This document shows, piece by piece, positions 53,912 through 62,506 of a stretch of 64,000 nucleotides of DNA. The first letter of the stretch is position 1; every line of letters begins with the position of its first letter. The stretch comes from SG8-30 sp964406445. GTDB taxonomy: Bacteria; Pseudomonadota; Gammaproteobacteria; Steroidobacterales; Steroidobacteraceae. Position numbers and translations under genes: made by a program. The notes beneath the pieces were generated by a model. It searched no databases and was not told the DNA's origin. It saw only the letters and a list, made by a program, of their open reading frames with translations. Where the stretch lies: NCBI GenBank assembly GCA_964406445.1, contig CAYORU010000013.1, positions 14,359 through 78,358 on the forward strand, read 5' to 3'.

Positions 53912-55200
53912 CCGTCCCCGCCTGGCTTGCGCTGATCGCCGCCACCGGCGCGATCGCCCTCGTGGCTGGCTGGTGGCTCGGACGCCGACGCGCCGCGGCC
54001 CTCGAGACCGATGTGGCGGTGCTGCGCGAGCGGCTCGCCCGCGCCGACGCCCTCGAATCGGAGCGCGGCGCCATCATCGAGCGCACGGTCGAGGAACTCG
54101 GCCTCAGGTTCAACGAGATCGCCGGCCAGCGCCTGCGCGACTCGAGCGAGGATTTCCTGCGCCTCGCGCGCGAGAGCCTCGGCCAGCAGCACAAGACTTC
54201 CGATCTGGCGCTGCGCGAGCGCCAGCAGGCCATCGACGCGTTGCTCAAGCCCGTGCAGGAGTCGCTCGTCCGCACCGCCGAAACGCTGCGCGACATGGAA
54301 TCGGCGCGCCAGCGCGACTTCGGCAGCCTGCGGCAGTACCTGAACGACATGCGCGAAGCGCATGGCACGCTGCAGAGGGAGACGCGCAACCTCGTGCGCG
54401 CGCTGTCCAAGCCACAGGTGCGCGGCCAGTGGGGCGAGATCACGCTGCGGCGGCTGGTCGAACTGGCGGGCATGACCCAGCATTGCGACTTCGAGGAGCA
54501 GGTCCACGTCGCGGGCGAGGAGCGCACGCAGCGGCCGGACATGATCATCCACATGCCGGACGGGCGCGACCTGGTGGTCGACGTCAAGACTCCGCTCGAC
54601 GCCTATCTCGCCGCAGTCGAGGCACCGAGCGACGAGCAGAGGGCCATCGCCCTCAAGCGCCACGCGCAGCACGTCGCCGAGCGCGTCCGCCTCCTGTCCT
54701 CGAAGAACTACTCCGCGCAGTTCCCGACCGCACCGCAGTTCGTGATCCTGTTCATCCCGGGCGACCAGTTCCTCGCCGCGGCGCTCGACGAGCAGCCCGA
54801 GTTGCTGGAGAGCGCGATGCGCAGCGGCGTGATCCTCGCCACGCCGTCGAGCTTCGTGGCCCTGCTAAAGGCCGTTCACTACGGCTGGCAGAACGTGCGC
54901 CTCGCCGAAGGCGCCGAGCAGGTGCGCAAGCTGGCCGAGGATCTCTACGGCAGGCTGGGCGCGTTCCGCGGCCACATGGCGAAGGTCGGCCTGGGCCTCG
55001 AGAGCAGCGTCCGCGCCTACAACGCCGCCGTCGGCTCGCTCGAGCGCAACGTCCTGCCCGGAGCGCGGAAGTTCACCGAGCTCGGGGTCCGCGGCGACCG
55101 GGCGCTCGAGGAGCTGCCAGGCGTCGGGACGGCCATCCGCCCGGTGACCGGCGCTTCCGAAGAAGCCCCCGCGCCCGCCTCCAGCCCAGGCGAAGGGTGA
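53908..55200 (+). CDS. rmuC: RmuC-family protein (putative DNA recombination protein)
   Basis: A 430-residue protein with one N-terminal membrane helix (WLALIAATGAIALVAGWWLG), a long coiled coil to about residue 150, and the RmuC domain: QVRGQWGEITLRRLVELAGM, RPDMIIHMPDGRDLVVDVKT and YSAQFPTAPQFVILFIPGDQ. The DVKT stretch belongs to a restriction-endonuclease-like core. In E. coli RmuC limits inversion at short repeats; its biochemical role is unclear. The ATG overlaps the phosphatase stop (ATGA). Its tail is Pro/Ala-rich. Confidence 0.92.
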   Translation: MTVPAWLALIAATGAIALVAGWWLGRRRAAALETDVAVLRERLARADALESERGAIIERTVEELGLRFNEIAGQRLRDSSEDFLRLARESLGQQHKTSDLALRERQQAIDALLKPVQESLVRTAETLRDMESARQRDFGSLRQYLNDMREAHGTLQRETRNLVRALSKPQVRGQWGEITLRRLVELAGMTQHCDFEEQVHVAGEERTQRPDMIIHMPDGRDLVVDVKTPLDAYLAAVEAPSDEQRAIALKRHAQHVAERVRLLSSKNYSAQFPTAPQFVILFIPGDQFLAAALDEQPELLESAMRSGVILATPSSFVALLKAVHYGWQNVRLAEGAEQVRKLAEDLYGRLGAFRGHMAKVGLGLESSVRAYNAAVGSLERNVLPGARKFTELGVRGDRALEELPGVGTAIRPVTGASEEAPAPASSPGEG

Positions 55201-55201
55201 C

Positions 55202-56032
55202 GTGGCGCTCGATCCCCAGTTCGCGGCGCGCGGCGCGCCGCGCGGGTCCATGCGCTGGCACGCGCTCCTGTATGCGCCAGCGCCGGCGCGTGACAGGATC
55301 GCAGCCGCCTTCGCACTCGAATCGGAGCTCGCCGACATCGGCCGCGGCGCGCTCGACCACGGCGTGGCGCACGCCAAGCTCCGCTGGTGGCGTGAAGAAG
55401 CCGCGCGACTCGCCGCGGCGGCGCCGCGCCATCCACTGACGATCGCGCTGCTCGACACGCCGGACGGTGCAGCGGCGGCGGCCGCGACTCTGTCGCTGGC
55501 GCTAGGCGCGGTCGAGATCGAGCTGGCCCAGGTGGTGCTCGCGGACGAGGTCGAGTTCGACAGCTACCTGCTCGGCGCGGCCGCCGCCGTCGCCGGCCTG
55601 GCGCTTGGCGAGCGCCTTCCCGGGGACGGCCCCGGCGCGCGATTCGCTGCGAGCGCCGGCGGCGTGGTGCGAATCGTCGAGATTGTCCGCGACCTTTCCC
55701 GTGACGCGCGCGGCGGCCGCGTGTTCCTGCCGTGGGCCTGGGTCGAGCACGAGAAGGCCACCCTCGACGAGCTGCAGTCAGGAGTCGACACCGACGCAAG
55801 GCGCCGGCTGGCGGTCCGGCTCGCCGGGCTCGCCCGCCGGCGCTGGGCGGAGATCGAGGCCGCGCGGGCACCGGCGCTACCACAGCGGCGCTCGCTCTCG
55901 GTGCTGGCGCAGCTGCATCTCGCGCTGCTCGCGGACATGGAGCGCACGGGATTTCCACCGGGCCCCGCGCCGGCCGAACTTGCGCCGTTGAAGCGCACCT
56001 ACCTCGCCTGGCGCGCGGCGCGCCGGGCCTGA
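55202..56032 (+). CDS. Squalene/phytoene synthase-family protein
   Basis: A 276-residue helical protein starting at GTG one base after the rmuC stop. The second aspartate motif is kept (IVRDLSRDARGGRVFLP), and KLRWWREE matches the pattern after helix 3. The first aspartate-rich motif is weak: the segment reads FALESELADIG instead of the DxxxD of true synthases. This mix resembles the NDUFAF6-like branch of the family, which is not clearly enzymatic. No carotenoid or hopanoid gene is near. Prenyl synthase activity is therefore doubtful. Confidence 0.8.
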   Translation: MALDPQFAARGAPRGSMRWHALLYAPAPARDRIAAAFALESELADIGRGALDHGVAHAKLRWWREEAARLAAAAPRHPLTIALLDTPDGAAAAAATLSLALGAVEIELAQVVLADEVEFDSYLLGAAAAVAGLALGERLPGDGPGARFAASAGGVVRIVEIVRDLSRDARGGRVFLPWAWVEHEKATLDELQSGVDTDARRRLAVRLAGLARRRWAEIEAARAPALPQRRSLSVLAQLHLALLADMERTGFPPGPAPAELAPLKRTYLAWRAARRA

Positions 56033-56049
56033 TCCTGGAGGACGTCCCC

Positions 56050-56820
56050 TTGAGCCTCGACGATCCCCGTCTCTATCGGCCCTCGGCCGGCTCACACGCC
56101 GGGCGCGTCGTGCTCGTCACCGGCGCGGGCGGCGGCATCGGCCGCCCGCTGGCACTCGCGCTCGCGGCCCAGGGAGCCACCGTGTGCCTCCTCGGCCGGA
56201 GCCAGCGAAAGCTCGAGCAGGTCTACGACGCCATCAAGTCCCGCGGCGGGCCCGAGCCCGCCCTTCTGCCCTTCAATCTCGAGACGGCCACGGCGGTGGA
56301 GTACGACGCGCTGCACGACGCGATCGCGAACGAGTTCGGTCGCCTCGACGGGATCGCGCACCTGGCCTCGATACTCGGGTCGCGGACACCGGTCGAGCAT
56401 TTCGACGTGCCGTTGTGGTGCAAGGTGCTGCACGTCAATCTCACCGCAGCGTTCATCCTCACCCGGACGCTGATGCCGCTGCTGCACAAGTCGGAGGACG
56501 CCTCGGTGGTATTCGCCTCGAGCGGCGTGGGCCGCAAGGGCAAGGCGTACTGGGGCGCCTACGCGGTATCGAAGTTCGGGCTGGAGGGCCTCATGCAGGT
56601 GCTCGCCGCGGAACTGGAGGAGACCACCCGCATTCGCGCCAACAGCGTCAATCCCGGCGCCACGCTCACCAGCATGCGCCTGCAGGCCTACCCGGGCGAG
56701 GACCGCAGTCGCCTCGCCGCGCCGGAAGACGTCCTGCCCCCGTTCCTGTATCTGCTCGGCCCGGACAGTCGCGGCGTCAACGGCCGCGCTTTCGACTCCC
56801 AGCCGGTCCCCGACCGCTGA
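56050..56820 (+). CDS. yciK: YciK-family short-chain oxidoreductase
   Basis: A 256-residue SDR beginning at TTG 56050, with GGAGGA seven bases ahead. The cofactor motif is VTGAGGGIGRPLALAL, followed by LLGRSQRKLEQVYDAI; HLASILG replaces NNAG, and the active site is SSGVGRKGKAYWGAYAVSKFG. PVEHFDVPLWCKVLHVNLTA is typical of YciK. Its substrate is unknown. It sits in the ubiG-phosphatase-yciK neighbourhood seen in Pseudomonas, here with two genes inserted. Its 3' end overlaps the facing rluB-like gene by 44 bases. Confidence 0.9.
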   Translation: MSLDDPRLYRPSAGSHAGRVVLVTGAGGGIGRPLALALAAQGATVCLLGRSQRKLEQVYDAIKSRGGPEPALLPFNLETATAVEYDALHDAIANEFGRLDGIAHLASILGSRTPVEHFDVPLWCKVLHVNLTAAFILTRTLMPLLHKSEDASVVFASSGVGRKGKAYWGAYAVSKFGLEGLMQVLAAELEETTRIRANSVNPGATLTSMRLQAYPGEDRSRLAAPEDVLPPFLYLLGPDSRGVNGRAFDSQPVPDR

Positions 56821-57616
56821 GCTTGCGGGCCGGACCGCCGGGACGCGGCCGGCGCCGGGCCGGCAGCCCCGCCGCTTCGCGCAGCGCGCCGAGCTCTCCG
56901 TCGGTCAGGCGCCGGCTGCGTCCGCGCGAGATCGCGCGGTCCATGACGACGGGCCCGAACCGGGTGCGCAGGATCCGGTTGGCCTCCAGGCCGCAGCGCT
57001 CGAAGATCCGGCGCAGGTCGCGCGGCCTGAGGCCGACCGCGACTACCCGGGCCCAGCGGTTCGCAGCCTCGCCGCCCGCCGGCTCGACGAGTTCGAGCCG
57101 GCCCTTGCCCTCCGGGTCGTCCTCGGCAGCCGAGAGCAATTCCGGCACGCGGGACTCGTCGAAATCCCCGCGCAGCCGCACGCTGAACTCCGACGACAGC
57201 CGCTCCGTCGCGCGCATGATCGCGGCGGCCAGGGCGCCGTCGTTGACGAGCAGCTCGAGGCCGCCCTCGCCCACGCCGAGCGGACTCAGGGGTATCCAGC
57301 GGCCGCCCGGCGGGCGCGGCAGGCGCTCGAGCGACGGACGCGCGGAATCCTCGGTCCCTTCGCGCATCCGCTCGTGCGCCGGACGGTGGTACATCAGCGC
57401 CACGACCTGCGCCTCGTCCTGCCAGTCGATGCGCAGCTTGCGGCCGTCGAGGCGGATGTCATCCCGGGCACCCACCGGTTGGCCTGGCCGTGCCGGAGCG
57501 CCGTTGACCGTAATGCGCCCGGCGGCGATCCATGCCTCCACCTCGCGTCGCGAGCCGATGCCGCGCTCCGCCAGGACCTTCTGGATGCGCAGCTTGTTGC
57601 GCGAGGCCGGCTTCAC
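56777..57616 (-). CDS. rluB: Degenerate RluB-type pseudouridine synthase lacking the catalytic Asp
   Basis: A 279-residue protein from GTG 57616. The S4 RNA-binding domain is well kept (LRIQKVLAERGIGSRREVEAWI, then GRITVNGAPARPGQPV). In the synthase domain the segment RWIPLSPLGVGEGGLELLV (106-124) aligns without gaps with the family form RW-x3-GRLD-x4-GLLLLT, so GRLD has become SPLG and the catalytic Asp is Gly114. The later EGRNREVRR motif is also altered (GLRPRDLRRIF). The tail is basic. It occupies the normal rluB site next to scpB. It may bind rRNA without isomerising uridine. The reading frame is intact. Confidence 0.85.
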   Translation of the reverse strand: MKPASRNKLRIQKVLAERGIGSRREVEAWIAAGRITVNGAPARPGQPVGARDDIRLDGRKLRIDWQDEAQVVALMYHRPAHERMREGTEDSARPSLERLPRPPGGRWIPLSPLGVGEGGLELLVNDGALAAAIMRATERLSSEFSVRLRGDFDESRVPELLSAAEDDPEGKGRLELVEPAGGEAANRWARVVAVGLRPRDLRRIFERCGLEANRILRTRFGPVVMDRAISRGRSRRLTDGELGALREAAGLPARRRPRPGGPARKLSGRGPAGSRKRGR

Positions 57617-57623
57617 GCGCGCC

Positions 57624-58307
57624 TCAGCGCGAGGCGGCCTCCGGGTCGTTGGCCGCCTCCGGCAGTTGCTCGCCCGCGCCGTCGCCCGCCCCGGCCGTCT
57701 CGCCACCCTCCATCGCCGCGGCAGGCGCCGCAACGCCCTGCGCCGCCGCCTCGCCGAACTCGAGCTGCACGCCGACGTTGTCCATGTCCTTGAGCTCGGC
57801 GAGCGTCGGCAGCGCATCGAGCGACTTCAGACCGAAGTAGTCCAGGAACTCGCGCGTCGTGCCGAGCAGCTCCGGCCGCCCGGGCACCTCGCGATGTCCC
57901 ACGGTGCGGATCCAGCCGCGCTCGCTCAGCGTGCGGATGATGTTCGGGTTCACCGCCACGCCGCGTACATCCTCGATCTCGCCGCGCGTGATCGGCTGGC
58001 GGTACGCGATCAGGGCCAGCGTTTCGAGCAACGCGCGCGAATAGCGCGTCGGCCGTTCCTGCCAGAGCTTGGAGACCGCGTCCGAATAGGTCGAGCGGAC
58101 CTGCGCCCGCCAGCCGCTCGCGACCTCCACCAGCTCCAGCGCGCGACCTTCGTAGTCCGAGGCGAGCTCGAGGAGCGCCTTGCGGATCTCCGAGGCCTCG
58201 GGACGCTCGAATTCCTCGAACAGCTCGCGCAGGAGCTCGACCTCGAGTGGCCGCTCGGCGGCGAGCAGCGCGGCCTCGACGACGTTCTTCACGTGACCGT
58301 TGTCCAT
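57624..58307 (-). CDS. scpB: Segregation and condensation protein B
   Basis: A 227-residue SMC/MukB-type partner with two winged helices. Conserved parts are VVEAALLAAERPLEVELLREL, SGWRAQVRSTYSDAVSKL, RALLETLALIAYRQPITRGEIEDVRG and VPGRPELLGTTREFLDYFGL. The C-terminal 40 residues are low-complexity Ala/Gly/Glu. It dimerises and binds ScpA in the condensin complex that compacts chromosomes. It lies 22 bases after scpA. Confidence 0.95.
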   Translation of the reverse strand: MDNGHVKNVVEAALLAAERPLEVELLRELFEEFERPEASEIRKALLELASDYEGRALELVEVASGWRAQVRSTYSDAVSKLWQERPTRYSRALLETLALIAYRQPITRGEIEDVRGVAVNPNIIRTLSERGWIRTVGHREVPGRPELLGTTREFLDYFGLKSLDALPTLAELKDMDNVGVQLEFGEAAAQGVAAPAAAMEGGETAGAGDGAGEQLPEAANDPEAASR

Positions 58308-58329
58308 CCTGTTCTCCGGTGAGCTCGCC

Positions 58330-59277
58330 TCAGGACGCGGATTCGCCGCGCGACCCGGGCGACTCGTCCGCATCCTGGTCTTCGTTCGCGGCGTCGCGGG
58401 GACGGCGCTCGGCGCGCCGCAGGTGCAGCGGCGCGAAGGGCTCGGCCTGCACGACGTCGACGAGTCCCTCGCGCACCAGCTCGAGGAGCGCGACGAGCGT
58501 CACGGTGACGCCCATGCGGCCCTCCTCGACGCGGAAGAGCGCGACGAATTCCACGAGACCGCCCGACTCGAGGGCAGAAAGCATCTCCGACATGCGCTGG
58601 CGCACCGACAGGGGCTCGCGCTGAACGTGGTGGTGGGCAAACATCGCTGCCCGCTGCACCACGTCCTTGAACGCGAGCAGCATCTCCTGGAGCGTCACCT
58701 CGGGCAGGATCTTGACGACCTTGCGCTCGGTGACCTCGACGGAGGCCTGGAACACGTCCCGGTCCAGCCTCTCCAGCCGGTCGATGTCCTCCGCCGCCCG
58801 CTTGTAGCGCTCGTACTGCTGCAGGCGGCGCACCAGCTCCGCGCGCGGGTCGTCCTCCTCCTGCCCCTCCGCGGTCGCGGGCCGGGGCAACAGCATGCGG
58901 GACTTGATCTCGGCGAGCATCGCGGCCATCAGCAGGTACTCACCGGCCAGCTCCAGGTTCAGGTCCTGCATGAGCAGGATGTAATCCATGTACTGGTGCG
59001 TGATGTCCGCGATGGGAATGTCGAGGATGTCCAGGTTCTGCCGCCGGATCAGGTAGAGCAGCAGGTCGAGCGGGCCCTCGAACGCCTCGAGGAAGACCTC
59101 GAGCGCCTGTGGCGGGATGTACAGGTCCCGGGGGATCTCCGTCATCGGCTCCCCGTCGACGACCGCGAACGGCATCTCCTGCTGCAGCGGCGCCGACGCG
59201 GCGGCCTCCGGCTGCCCGGGCAAGGCCGGTGCGTCGGCGTGCTGCGCGTCGCTAGGATCCTGGGTCACGCTCGTCAC
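58330..59277 (-). CDS. scpA: Segregation and condensation protein A
   Basis: A 315-residue kleisin that bridges the SMC heads and binds ScpB. The start is GTG 59277, overlapping the trpS stop (GTGA). The first 50 residues are disordered, then come VFLEAFEGPLDLLLYLIRRQ, DIPIADITHQYMDYILLMQ and YLLMAAMLAEIKSRMLLPR, the hallmark N-terminal kleisin segment. The C-terminal winged helix is near LVALLELVREGLVDVVQ. The end is charged and repetitive. Confidence 0.95.
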   Translation of the reverse strand: MTSVTQDPSDAQHADAPALPGQPEAAASAPLQQEMPFAVVDGEPMTEIPRDLYIPPQALEVFLEAFEGPLDLLLYLIRRQNLDILDIPIADITHQYMDYILLMQDLNLELAGEYLLMAAMLAEIKSRMLLPRPATAEGQEEDDPRAELVRRLQQYERYKRAAEDIDRLERLDRDVFQASVEVTERKVVKILPEVTLQEMLLAFKDVVQRAAMFAHHHVQREPLSVRQRMSEMLSALESGGLVEFVALFRVEEGRMGVTVTLVALLELVREGLVDVVQAEPFAPLHLRRAERRPRDAANEDQDADESPGSRGESAS

Positions 59278-60491
59278 CCGAAATCGAGGCCCATCGCCTC
59301 GCGCACGTCGGTCATGGTGCGCCGGGCCGTCTCGCGCGCCCGCTCGCAGCCCTCGTTGACGATGCCGCGGACGAGCTCGGGATTCTCCTCGTATTCCTGC
59401 GCCCGGGCGCGGATGCCGGAAATCTCCGCCACGACGGCCTCGATCAGCGGTTTCTTGCACTCGAGACAGCCGATGCCGGCGCTGCGACAGCCCTCCTCGA
59501 CCCAACGCATGCGCGCCTCGTCGGAATAGATCCGGTGCAGGTCGTACACCGGGCACTTGTCCGGGTCGCCGGGATCCGTGCGCCGAACGCGCGCCGGGTC
59601 GGTCTGCATGGTCTTCAGCTTCTTCGCAACCGAGTCAGGGTCCTCGCGCAATCCGATCGTGTTGCCGTAGGACTTGGACATCTTGCGGCCGTCGAGGCCC
59701 GGCACCTTCGGCGTCTGGGTCAGGAGCGCCTGCGGCTCGGGCAGCAGGGTGCGCCCCGTGCCCTCGAGGTAGCCGATGAGGCGTTCGCGGTCCGCGAGCG
59801 TCAGGCGATGCGAGGCCTCGACCAGCGTCCGGGCCGCCGACAGCGCCTCGACCTCGCCCTTTTCCTGGTAGCTCCGCCGCAACTCCTGGTAGCGCGCGGC
59901 CTGGCGCGACCCCAGCTGCTTGATCGCTCGCTTCGCCCGCTCCTCCAGATCCGGCTCGCGGCCATAGAGGTGATTGAAGCGCCGCGCGATCTCGCGCGTG
60001 ATCTCGACGTGGGCCACCTGGTCTTCGCCCACGGGCACGTGCTGCGGCCGGTAGAGCAGGATGTCCGCGCTTTGCAGCAGCGGGTACCCGAGGAACCCGT
60101 AGGTAGCGAGATCGCGGTCGCGCAGCTGCTCGATCTGGTCCTTGTAGCTCGGCACGCGCTCGAGCCAGGCCAGCGGCGTGACCATCGACAGCAGCAGGTG
60201 CAGCTCGGCGTGTTCCGGCACGTGCGACTGGATGAACATCGTGCAGGCGCCGGGGTTCAAGCCGGCCGCGAGCCAGTCAATGACCATTGCGCCGACGTTG
60301 TGCTCGATGCCGGACGGATCTTCGTACCCCGTGGTCAACGCGTGCCAGTCGGCGACGAAGAAGTAGCACTCGTAGTGGTACTGAAGCTCCACCCAGTTGC
60401 GCAGCGCGCCGTGATAGTTGCCTAGGTGCAGCTCGCCGGTCGGGCGCATTCCGGACAGCACGCGTCGGTTCTGGTTCAGGCTCGTGGCCAA
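59274..60491 (-). CDS. trpS: Tryptophanyl-tRNA synthetase
   Basis: A 405-residue class I synthetase of the longer Pseudomonas-type form with an internal insertion of about 70 residues between the TIGH-equivalent and KMSKS halves. Motifs are SGMRPTGELHLGNYHGAL (HIGH-like), PLLQSADILLYRPQHVPVGEDQ and GLDGRKMSKSYGNTIGL. The only plausible start is TTG 60491, preceded by AGGGGG. It is in the site-2 protease-trpS-scpA-scpB group. It charges tRNA-Trp. Confidence 0.95.
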   Translation of the reverse strand: MATSLNQNRRVLSGMRPTGELHLGNYHGALRNWVELQYHYECYFFVADWHALTTGYEDPSGIEHNVGAMVIDWLAAGLNPGACTMFIQSHVPEHAELHLLLSMVTPLAWLERVPSYKDQIEQLRDRDLATYGFLGYPLLQSADILLYRPQHVPVGEDQVAHVEITREIARRFNHLYGREPDLEERAKRAIKQLGSRQAARYQELRRSYQEKGEVEALSAARTLVEASHRLTLADRERLIGYLEGTGRTLLPEPQALLTQTPKVPGLDGRKMSKSYGNTIGLREDPDSVAKKLKTMQTDPARVRRTDPGDPDKCPVYDLHRIYSDEARMRWVEEGCRSAGIGCLECKKPLIEAVVAEISGIRARAQEYEENPELVRGIVNEGCERARETARRTMTDVREAMGLDFG

Positions 60492-60501
60492 CGGAGACCC
60501 C

Positions 60502-61161
60502 CTAGAATCGCTGCGCGCCGACGATCGAGAGCACCAGCTCTTCGAGTACGGCGATCGGCCGGGCCAGCAGGGCGAACAGGACGCCGGTGACGAGCAGGCC
60601 CAGCACGATGAAGAGGCCCCAGGGCTCGATCCGGCGCAGCAGTTCCGCCAACGGACCCGCCGGGACCAGGTTCGCGAGCACGCGCCCGCCGTCGAGCGGC
60701 GGAATGGGCAGCATGTTGAAGACCGCGAGCAGAAGGTTGATGGAGACGCCGATCGCGGCCATGGATTCCAGCCAGCGCACCGTCACGGCCGCCTCCATGT
60801 GCTGGGTCGCGGACAGCACGGCGGCCCAGCCGATCGCCATGACCAGGTTGGCGCCCGGCCCGGCCGCGGCGACGTAGACCATGTCCTGGCGCGGCCTCTT
60901 GAGGAAGCGTGCGTTGACGGGCACCGGCTTCGCCCACCCGAACAGGAAGCCACCCATCCACAGGAGCAGCATGGGCACCAGGACCGTTCCAACAGGATCG
61001 ATGTGCCGAAGGGGATTCAGGCTGAGCCGGCCCTCAGCCTCGGCCGTACGATCGCCGAAGTGCCGGGCGACCCTGCCGTGGGCGACCTCGTGCACGGTAA
61101 TGGCCAGCAAGATGGGGATCGCCGCGACGGAGACTATCGTGAGAAAACTTACGTAATCCAT
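60502..61161 (-). CDS. Site-2 protease-family zinc metalloprotease (M50)
   Basis: A 219-residue membrane protein with about five hydrophobic segments. The zinc motif HEVAH is in the first helix (AITVHEVAHGRVARHFGD), followed by LSLNPLRHIDPVGTVLVPM; the third ligand is in NMLPIPPLDGGRVL. It lacks PDZ and CBS domains, the minimal form common beside trpS in gammaproteobacteria. It would cleave a membrane-embedded substrate, which is not known. A clear -10 box lies upstream (61236-61241). Confidence 0.92.
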   Translation of the reverse strand: MDYVSFLTIVSVAAIPILLAITVHEVAHGRVARHFGDRTAEAEGRLSLNPLRHIDPVGTVLVPMLLLWMGGFLFGWAKPVPVNARFLKRPRQDMVYVAAAGPGANLVMAIGWAAVLSATQHMEAAVTVRWLESMAAIGVSINLLLAVFNMLPIPPLDGGRVLANLVPAGPLAELLRRIEPWGLFIVLGLLVTGVLFALLARPIAVLEELVLSIVGAQRF

Positions 61162-61235
61162 TGATAATTAACGTTTTAGATTCCGATCCCAGGTCGCACA
61201 GAGGATCGGGGCGCGGTCCCGGCTGCGAGCGCCGC

Positions 61236-61241
61236 ATTATA
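61236..61241 (-). promoter_or_regulatory. Consensus -10 box for the site-2 protease gene
   Basis: TATAAT on the minus strand (61241-61236) is a perfect -10 hexamer; no good -35 is seen at the usual spacing. The transcript would start near 61229, leaving a leader of about 68 bases, AT-rich close to the start codon. Confidence 0.45.
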
Positions 61242-61264
61242 CGCTGACGACGCCGATCTCCGCC

Positions 61265-61885
61265 CTATTCGAATGGGGCGGTATCGCCCTTGCCGGCGCG
61301 CAGCACGATAGGCTTCGGCCCGTGCAGGTCCACGACCGTGGTCGGCTCGAGGCCGCAGTTGCCCCCGTCGAGCACGACGTCCACCGCATGCCCGATCCGT
61401 TCGTGGATCTCGACGGCATCGGTCATCGGCAACTCGTCACCCGGCAGGAGCAGGGTCGTGCTCATGAGCGGCTCGCCGAGTTCGGCGAGCAGCATGTCCA
61501 CGACGGCGTGCTCCGGCACCCGGATGCCGACGGTCCGGCGCCTCTCGTTCATCAGGCGACGCGGAACTTCCCGGGTCGCCTCCAGGACGAAGGTGTACGG
61601 CCCCGGCGTGAACGCCTTGAGCAGCCGGTAGCGCGGGTTGTCGACGCGTGCGTAGCGCGAGATCTCGCTCAAGTCCCGGCAAACCAGCGTGAAGAAGTGG
61701 TTCTTGTCGGTCTGCCTGATGCGCTGGATGCGCTCCATGGCGTCTTTCGCGCCGAGCACGCAGCCGAGCGCGTAGCAGGAGTCCGTCGGATAGACGATCA
61801 CCCCATGGTCGCGCAGGACGTCAGCCGCGATCCGCACGTAGCGGACCTGGGGGTTCCTTGGATGGAGTTCGAGGAGCTCTGCCAT
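61265..61885 (-). CDS. yciO: L-threonylcarbamoyladenylate synthase-type protein (YciO family)
   Basis: A 206-residue protein of the YrdC/Sua5/YciO fold. It has VIVYPTDSCYALGCVLGAK, RIRQTDKNHFFTLVCRDLSEIS, FTPGPYTFVLEATREVPRRL, RRTVGIRVPEH and MSTTLLLPGDE. The nucleotide-binding residues of the family are present. TsaC/Sua5 members make the precursor of tRNA t6A37; YciO proteins are closely related but some have weak activity. Divergent from yciB, 63 bases away. Confidence 0.9.
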   Translation of the reverse strand: MAELLELHPRNPQVRYVRIAADVLRDHGVIVYPTDSCYALGCVLGAKDAMERIQRIRQTDKNHFFTLVCRDLSEISRYARVDNPRYRLLKAFTPGPYTFVLEATREVPRRLMNERRRTVGIRVPEHAVVDMLLAELGEPLMSTTLLLPGDELPMTDAVEIHERIGHAVDVVLDGGNCGLEPTTVVDLHGPKPIVLRAGKGDTAPFE

Positions 61886-61948
61886 GAGTATGGTGGCGGC
61901 CGCATCCGGTTCGCACCGCGTCGCCGCGCGCGCGTATCATAACGGCCC

Positions 61949-62506
61949 ATGCAGCTCCTGTTCGACTTCCTCCCCGTCATCGCATTCTTCGCGGCGTACA
62001 AGCTTAGCGACATCTACGTCGCCACCGGCGTGCTCGTCGTCGCGGTCGTGATTCAATCCGTCGTGCAATGGATCCGCAAGCGCACCGTAAGCAAGATGCA
62101 GCTCGTCTCGGCCGCCCTCGTGCTGCTGTTCGGCGGATTGACGCTGCTCATCCACGATGCCGCATTCATCATGTGGAAGCCCACGATCGTCAACTGGCTG
62201 TTCGCCGTCGCGTTCCTGGCGAGCCAGCACCGCCTGCTGGGCGGCCGGCCGCTGGTGCACAGGCTCTTCAGCGCGTCGGATGCTCAGCTTCAGATGGAGC
62301 CGCGCGAGTGGACGCGACTCAACCTCATGTGGGTGGCGTTCTTCGTTTGCATGGGCATCGCGAACCTCGTCGTCTTCAAGCTGTACGACGAGGCCACCTG
62401 GGTGAACTTCAAGCTGTTCGGCATGCTTGGCCTGACGCTCGCGTTCGTCCTGCTGCAGGGTTTCTGGATCTCGGCGCGCGCGAAGGAAGCGGAGGCCGGC
62501 TCCTGA
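61949..62506 (+). CDS. yciB: Inner-membrane septation protein A
   Basis: A 185-residue membrane protein with five helices. It begins MQLLFDFLPVIAFFAAYKL and has YVATGVLVVAVVIQSVVQWI, FGGLTLLIHDAAFIMWKPT, LLGGRPLVHRLF and WTRLNLMWVAFFVCMGIANL, all characteristic of YciB. It affects envelope integrity and septation and interacts with elongation and division proteins in E. coli. Its TGA overlaps the ATG of yciI (TGATG). It heads a four-gene cluster. Confidence 0.95.
   Translation: MQLLFDFLPVIAFFAAYKLSDIYVATGVLVVAVVIQSVVQWIRKRTVSKMQLVSAALVLLFGGLTLLIHDAAFIMWKPTIVNWLFAVAFLASQHRLLGGRPLVHRLFSASDAQLQMEPREWTRLNLMWVAFFVCMGIANLVVFKLYDEATWVNFKLFGMLGLTLAFVLLQGFWISARAKEAEAGS

Noticed and set aside
56777..57616. 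A frameshift as the cause of the missing GRLD motif in the rluB-like gene
   Set aside because: The flanking RW and GLxLL...DG residues align without gaps, and the other two frames do not restore GRLD (one has a stop).
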